From: Trichodesmium sp050015995
GTDB lineage: Bacteria > Cyanobacteriota > Cyanobacteriia > Cyanobacteriales > Microcoleaceae
Reading direction: 5' to 3'
Assembly: GCF_050015995.1 (NCBI RefSeq)
Contig: NZ_JBNHEP010000107.1
Coordinates: 62,001-126,000, forward strand
DNA length: 64,000 nt
The notes below the pieces were generated by a model. That model did no database searches. It was not told the origin of the DNA and saw only the letters and a list, made by a program, of their open reading frames with translations. This document shows, piece by piece, positions 60,292 to 64,000 of the stretch (position 1 is the stretch's first letter; each line of letters starts with the position of its first letter). A program made the position numbers and the translations under genes.

Positions 60292-60442
60292 GTGAGGTCA
60301 TCAATCTCAGAAGCGTTGTATGGATAAGAATTGATTTGATTTTGGATTTTTGGAGACATCTATTGGGAATCCACAACCAATTGATTCTGTCTCCTGTATT
60401 CTACCTCCTGACTGATAACTGATAACTGAAATGACTCCTTCT

Positions 60443-62773
60443 TCAAGTAATTTGTTGCTGACTTCTTAACCGAACAGGTTGAGCTAATTTCATCATAACC
60501 AAGGTACAACCCGTAAATACCAATGAACCTACAATCCACATCAAGGAAAATGCAGGATGTTGTCCAAAGGTACAAACTTGATAGAAAACAGTGGCTACAA
60601 TGTAGGCTAATCCTGTTGTCCACAAAGCCACAAACAGCATCCATCCAATATTAGTTTCTCGATAAACAGCCGCCGTTGCTGAAACGCAGGGGAAGTAGAG
60701 CAGCACAAATAACAAATAAGAAAATGCTCCTACTTTGCCATCAAACCGCTTCACCATTGCCCCAAATGTTCCTAACTGTACTTCCTGTTCCTCAGCCGCC
60801 GTTTCTACGTCTTGAGTATCTCCAATATTTAACCCCAGGGGATCGAGTAGTTGATTCGGTAAATCGGCTAAATTAGCGGGAATTGTAGCAAATGCTTCTC
60901 CAATACCTCCCCAGAAGCTAAAACCTTCTTCTTCAGTTTCTGCATCAGGATTATCTTCTTTAGCTAATTGTCCGTAAATCGAATCGAGGGTTCCCACCAT
61001 CGCCTCTTTAGCAAAGACTCCAGTGAAAATTCCCACTGTTGCCGGCCAATTTTCCTCTGTAACTCCCATAGGACTAAAAATCGGCGTGACAGCTCGACTG
61101 GTGCTACTGAGAACAGATTGTTCGCTGTCTTGGTTCCCAAAAGAACCGTCCATACCAATAGAGTTTAACAATCCTAAAACTATCACCATCAAGACAATAA
61201 CTTTGCCAGCTTTCCACAAAAATGCCTTTAAGCGTTCCCAGGTTCGGATTAAAACACCTTTAATTCGGGGTAGATGGTAGGGCGGTAATTCCATGACGAA
61301 ATGACTTACTTCTCCTTTGAGAAGGGTATTTTTCATCACTACTCCTGTAAAAACCGCTGCCAAAATGCCCAACAGATAAAGTCCAAACACAATATTTTGT
61401 CCGCCGATGGGGAAAAAAGCTGCAGCAAAGAGAGCATACACGGGAAGCCTCGCCCCACAAGACATGAAAGGATTCATCATAATAGTCATTAGCCGATCGC
61501 GGGAATTTTCTAAAGTCCGTGTAGCCATAATTGCTGGAACATTACAGCCAAATCCCACTAACATTGGTACAAAGGATTTTCCTGGCAATCCCACTAACCG
61601 CATTAACCTATCCATCACAAAAGCAGCTCGCGCCATGTATCCCGAATCTTCCAGAATTGATAAAAAGAGGAACATAAACCCAATTACGGGAATAAAAGTG
61701 GCAACAGTTTGAATTCCTCCCCCAACTCCATCAGCTAAGAGAGCAATTAACCACCCTGGTATACCCATTCCTTCCAAAAGATTAGCTAAACCATCAACAA
61801 AAATCGTGCCCGCAGCAATATCAAAGAAATCAATAAAAGCAGCACTGACGTTGATGGTAAAGAGAAACATCACATACATTACTAAGAAGAAAATGGGAAT
61901 CCCTAGCCAGCGATCGAGGACAATCCGATCTAAGCGATCAGAAGTTGTACTACTGGCTTCGCCAATGCGTTCGGTAGCTCCTTGAGTTAATTGGCGAATA
62001 AAACCATAACGGCTGTCAGCAATAATAATATCAATATCTTCCCCCAATACCTGATGGATTTGGCGACGATTTTTAACCACAATTTTCACCAAGTCTTCAC
62101 CCCCTAATTCTGGGGCAACTTGGTCTTCATATTGCAGTAAATTTAAAGCTGTCCAGCGAGGTTCGACAATGCGTTTGCTACTGTGTTCAATAATGTAGGG
62201 AACCAATTCTGCTAAGGCATCTTCAATCACTGCTGGATAAGCAACATAGCTCGGCGAAGGACTGATATTTTTCACCAGTTCTCCCACCGTATCCAATAAG
62301 GGTTTGATTCCGTCTTCTCTAGCAGCATTCATCGGGATAACTGGACACCCTAACCGTTCTCGTAAGAGATCGGCATTGATGGAAATACCTCGGTCTTGGG
62401 CGACATCCATCATATTGAGGGCAACAATCATTGGTAGCCTCATCTCCATGATTTGTGTTGTTAAATAGAGATTACGCTCCAAATTCGAGCTATCAATGAT
62501 ATTAATGATTAAATCTGCTTCCCCAGACAGCAGGTAATCCCGCGCCACCAGTTCATCCATCCCGGTTCCCTCTTCTTCTACATCAAGAGAGTAAACTCCA
62601 GGTAAGTCTACTAGGGTAATTTCTTTACCTTGGTGTTGAAACTGACCTTCTTTGCGGTCTACAGTTACGCCAGGCCAGTTACCTGTACGTTGGTTGGCTC
62701 CTGTTAGGGCGTTAAAAAGGGTTGTTTTCCCACAATTGGGATTACCAATGAGGGCAATAATGGGTTTTAACAT
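60443..62773 (-). CDS. feoB: Ferrous iron transporter FeoB
   Basis: This 776-residue inner-membrane Fe2+ transporter has an N-terminal GTPase domain with G1 'GNPNCGKTT', G2 'GNWPGVTVD', G3 'DLPGVYSL' and G4 'NMMD', then a GDI-like spacer and about ten membrane helices. Gate motifs are 'VGFGCNVPAIMATRT' and 'NPFMSCGARLPVYAL'. A soluble insert (about residues 615-680) with acidic residues precedes the last helices. It lies between feoA and feoC on the same strand. Full length, all motifs present. Confidence 0.95.
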   Translation of the reverse strand: MLKPIIALIGNPNCGKTTLFNALTGANQRTGNWPGVTVDRKEGQFQHQGKEITLVDLPGVYSLDVEEEGTGMDELVARDYLLSGEADLIINIIDSSNLERNLYLTTQIMEMRLPMIVALNMMDVAQDRGISINADLLRERLGCPVIPMNAAREDGIKPLLDTVGELVKNISPSPSYVAYPAVIEDALAELVPYIIEHSSKRIVEPRWTALNLLQYEDQVAPELGGEDLVKIVVKNRRQIHQVLGEDIDIIIADSRYGFIRQLTQGATERIGEASSTTSDRLDRIVLDRWLGIPIFFLVMYVMFLFTINVSAAFIDFFDIAAGTIFVDGLANLLEGMGIPGWLIALLADGVGGGIQTVATFIPVIGFMFLFLSILEDSGYMARAAFVMDRLMRLVGLPGKSFVPMLVGFGCNVPAIMATRTLENSRDRLMTIMMNPFMSCGARLPVYALFAAAFFPIGGQNIVFGLYLLGILAAVFTGVVMKNTLLKGEVSHFVMELPPYHLPRIKGVLIRTWERLKAFLWKAGKVIVLMVIVLGLLNSIGMDGSFGNQDSEQSVLSSTSRAVTPIFSPMGVTEENWPATVGIFTGVFAKEAMVGTLDSIYGQLAKEDNPDAETEEEGFSFWGGIGEAFATIPANLADLPNQLLDPLGLNIGDTQDVETAAEEQEVQLGTFGAMVKRFDGKVGAFSYLLFVLLYFPCVSATAAVYRETNIGWMLFVALWTTGLAYIVATVFYQVCTFGQHPAFSLMWIVGSLVFTGCTLVMMKLAQPVRLRSQQQIT

Positions 62774-63189
62774 TAGTTTTGAAGATTAGAAGTGAAAACT
62801 TGTTTTTACAGAAAAATTTAGGTGTTGTTGAATGACTTGATGATTTACAGTGCTTTCTGTTGTTATGAGGTACACCCGTCGCGGGCAAGATGCCCGCACT
62901 ACAAGATTTTTATCATTAAAAAATTGAGGGAACAGGAAACAGGGAACAGGGAGGAATTGATCGGAGAAAAGATTTTTATTATGGCTAATTAATGAGATTT
63001 GATATAAGTAGTCAGTAGTTTTTTTCCTATTAGATCGTCAAACTTGAATTTTCATCTGACTAACTCAAATATAAAATAATCCCTTTAAATTCCTGTAAAG
63101 TCAAAGTTTTAAGTCTATCAAATCTTATTTTTGACTTTTAACTTGCGCGTAGCTCCATACCTGCGGAATCCCAAAATTTAGCTACGCAC
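62774..63189. repeat. feoA-feoB spacer with an R3 repeat
   Basis: A 416-base spacer, unusually long between feoA and feoB. An R3 element fills 62846-63008. After it come AT-rich bases and a TTTTTGACTTTTAACTTGCGCG short repeat near 63127-63150. Confidence 0.75.
62846..63008 (+). repeat. R3 dispersed repeat, longest copy
   Basis: TTACAGTGCTTTCTGTTGTT, ATGAGGTACACCCGTCGCGG, GCAAGATGCCCGCACTACAA, ATTGAGGGAACAGGAAACAG, AGAAAAGATTTTTATTATGG, CTAATTAATGAGATTTGATA. The left half is seen at 21028-21105, the right half at 19316-19425, and the core at 46139-46190. Confidence 0.8.
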
Positions 63190-63798
63190 CTAGACAACCT
63201 CAACTACTAAAGCATCTGACTCTTCTTTGCGTAAGCTCAGATGAAAATCTCTGACGAGAATCTCTACGGGGTCTCCCAAAGGTGCTACCCGAATCACCTT
63301 AAATGTTACGCCAGGAGTCATCCCCATTGACAACAGTTTTTTCTTATAGCCTCGTTTGACTTCGTTGTAACCCACAACTCTGCCTTCAGTTCCCTCTGGC
63401 ATTTCTCGCAATAATATTGTCTTTGTTTGATTTTTCCTGTTTTCTTGGTCACTCACTAAAATGTTGTTAGCCATTCCCGAACCCACACCGATGCGGTTAT
63501 CTTCTATGGCGACTAGAACCGAACCACTAGGTTGAGCGCTGATAATTTGCAATTGAGCCCCTGGATTTAATCCCATTCCTAAGAGGCGATTAATTCCTCC
63601 TTTTCCCTGAAAACCAACTAACCAAACCTTTTGTCCAACTGTTGTTTGTGATAGGGGATAGGAGTTATTATCCTTCACTGTTGCCCTAACTTCATCATCA
63701 ATTTGACCATTACTCAACTCATTAAAAAAGTCAAATTTCCAATCTATGCGATTAGGAGAGACAATGTTTTCATCAGTTTCATTCACTTTCCAATCCAT
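63190..63798 (-). CDS. feoA: FeoA with two tandem FeoA domains
   Basis: This 202-residue protein contains two FeoA (SH3-like) domains: residues about 52-122 (VGQKVWLVGFQGKGGINRLL, GMGLNPGAQLQIISAQPSG) and about 130-202 (MPEGTEGRVVGYNEVKRGYK, SMGMTPGVTFKVIRVAPLGD). Most FeoA proteins are single-domain and about 75-90 residues; the first 50 residues here are an additional hydrophilic leader. FeoA regulates FeoB by interaction. AAGGAGC six bases ahead supports ATG 63798. First gene of the feo operon. Confidence 0.88.
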   Translation of the reverse strand: MDWKVNETDENIVSPNRIDWKFDFFNELSNGQIDDEVRATVKDNNSYPLSQTTVGQKVWLVGFQGKGGINRLLGMGLNPGAQLQIISAQPSGSVLVAIEDNRIGVGSGMANNILVSDQENRKNQTKTILLREMPEGTEGRVVGYNEVKRGYKKKLLSMGMTPGVTFKVIRVAPLGDPVEILVRDFHLSLRKEESDALVVEVV

Positions 63799-64000
63799 CT
63801 CAAGCTCCTTAAACCTAAAGTTTTGTAATAACTAATAACTTAATTTTGGTTTATTTTTTAATCAAATTTTTTTAGTTAAAATTTGAGATATTAAAAAAAG
63901 TTGTTAGTTATATAGAACCCACATTCCACAGGTTTTATCTAAAATATAGGGGTTTTAAAAAGTTAATACACTACTGGTAATGTATCAGTATTACTATTTA
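63799..64000. other. Upstream region of feoA
   Basis: AT-rich. It should hold the feo promoter, but I cannot identify a convincing Fur box. No gene is seen up to the window end. Confidence 0.5.

Noticed and set aside
60165..60359. N-terminal extension of FeoC to 60359
   Set aside because: The added residues translate repeats (GGGAATA run, GTAGGGGCGATTCGCG palindrome); FeoC proteins start at the MILTDIQ position.
1..64000. tRNA and rRNA genes
   Set aside because: I looked for cloverleaf-like GGTTCGAATCC arms and rRNA cores and saw none convincing; a covariance search (tRNAscan) would be needed to exclude them fully.

Overview
The window looks like chromosomal DNA of a filamentous, probably marine, cyanobacterium of the Oscillatoriales/Microcoleaceae type (Okeania, Trichodesmium and relatives). 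This is an inference from AT-rich DNA, scattered HIP1 octamers (GCGATCGC, for example near 173, 3571 and 11680), cyanobacterial WD40 kinases with an N-terminal zinc ribbon, XisH/XisI pairs, ComFB, and large repeat-filled intergenic regions. There is a 100-N scaffold gap at 12204-12303, so this is a draft assembly. I saw no rRNA, tRNA or convincing CRISPR array.

Layout. 1-3970: a cyanobacterial Mrp-type Na+/H+ antiporter operon (mrpD-E-F-G, an MbhD-like A subunit, and an MbhE+MnhB B subunit), interrupted by a partial mrpE duplication. 4057-8187: a decay zone with a frameshifted four-helix-bundle gene, an intact xisHI pair, a CHAT-protease remnant, a tnpB element and a broken xisH. 8315-11958: a divergent pair, one large Tat-signal protein and one protein with C-terminal membrane segments. 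12000-14152: repeats and the gap, then an RNase D-like exonuclease and an overlapping pair of small unknown genes. 14280-20993: an RTX protein with two OB-like repeats, an HtrA protease and an orphan ABC permease, separated by long repeat-rich spacers. 21568-27454: a vWA-MoxR-VMAP ternary conflict system (HEAT-repeat vWA protein, MoxR ATPase, trypsin-VMAP protein) with a decayed small gene at its head. 27803-40180: a truncated nuclease-like gene, an EF-hand protein, two Ser/Thr kinase-WD40 proteins, a kinase-TPR protein, a vWA gene split by a stop codon, and a possibly split effector-associated/TPR gene. 40821-50130: a cation/proton antiporter, a glycosyltransferase and an mgl-type sugar ABC transporter (mglB-A-C) with a frameshifted XylF-like binding-protein gene. 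50730-56903: a second xisHI pair, a DUF255 thioredoxin-like protein, a striking 174/348-bp tandem array, and a Tat-signal beta-propeller protein. 57802-63798: ComFB, ribokinase, and the ferrous iron uptake operon feoA-feoB-feoC.

How it fits together. Transport and homeostasis genes (mrp, antiporter, mgl plus ribokinase, feo) are intact housekeeping functions. Between them lies signalling and conflict machinery typical of multicellular cyanobacteria. A recurring theme is gene decay by short tandem duplications (13 bp in the four-helix gene, 10 bp in xylF), partial gene duplications flanking inserted repeats (mrpE, four-helix gene), single nonsense codons, and repeat elements landing in or beside genes. 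The strongest candidates for new biology are the VMAP system with its HEAT-fused vWA component, the frame-preserving 58-residue tandem array at 53874-55290, and the divergent Tat/membrane pair at 8315-11958.
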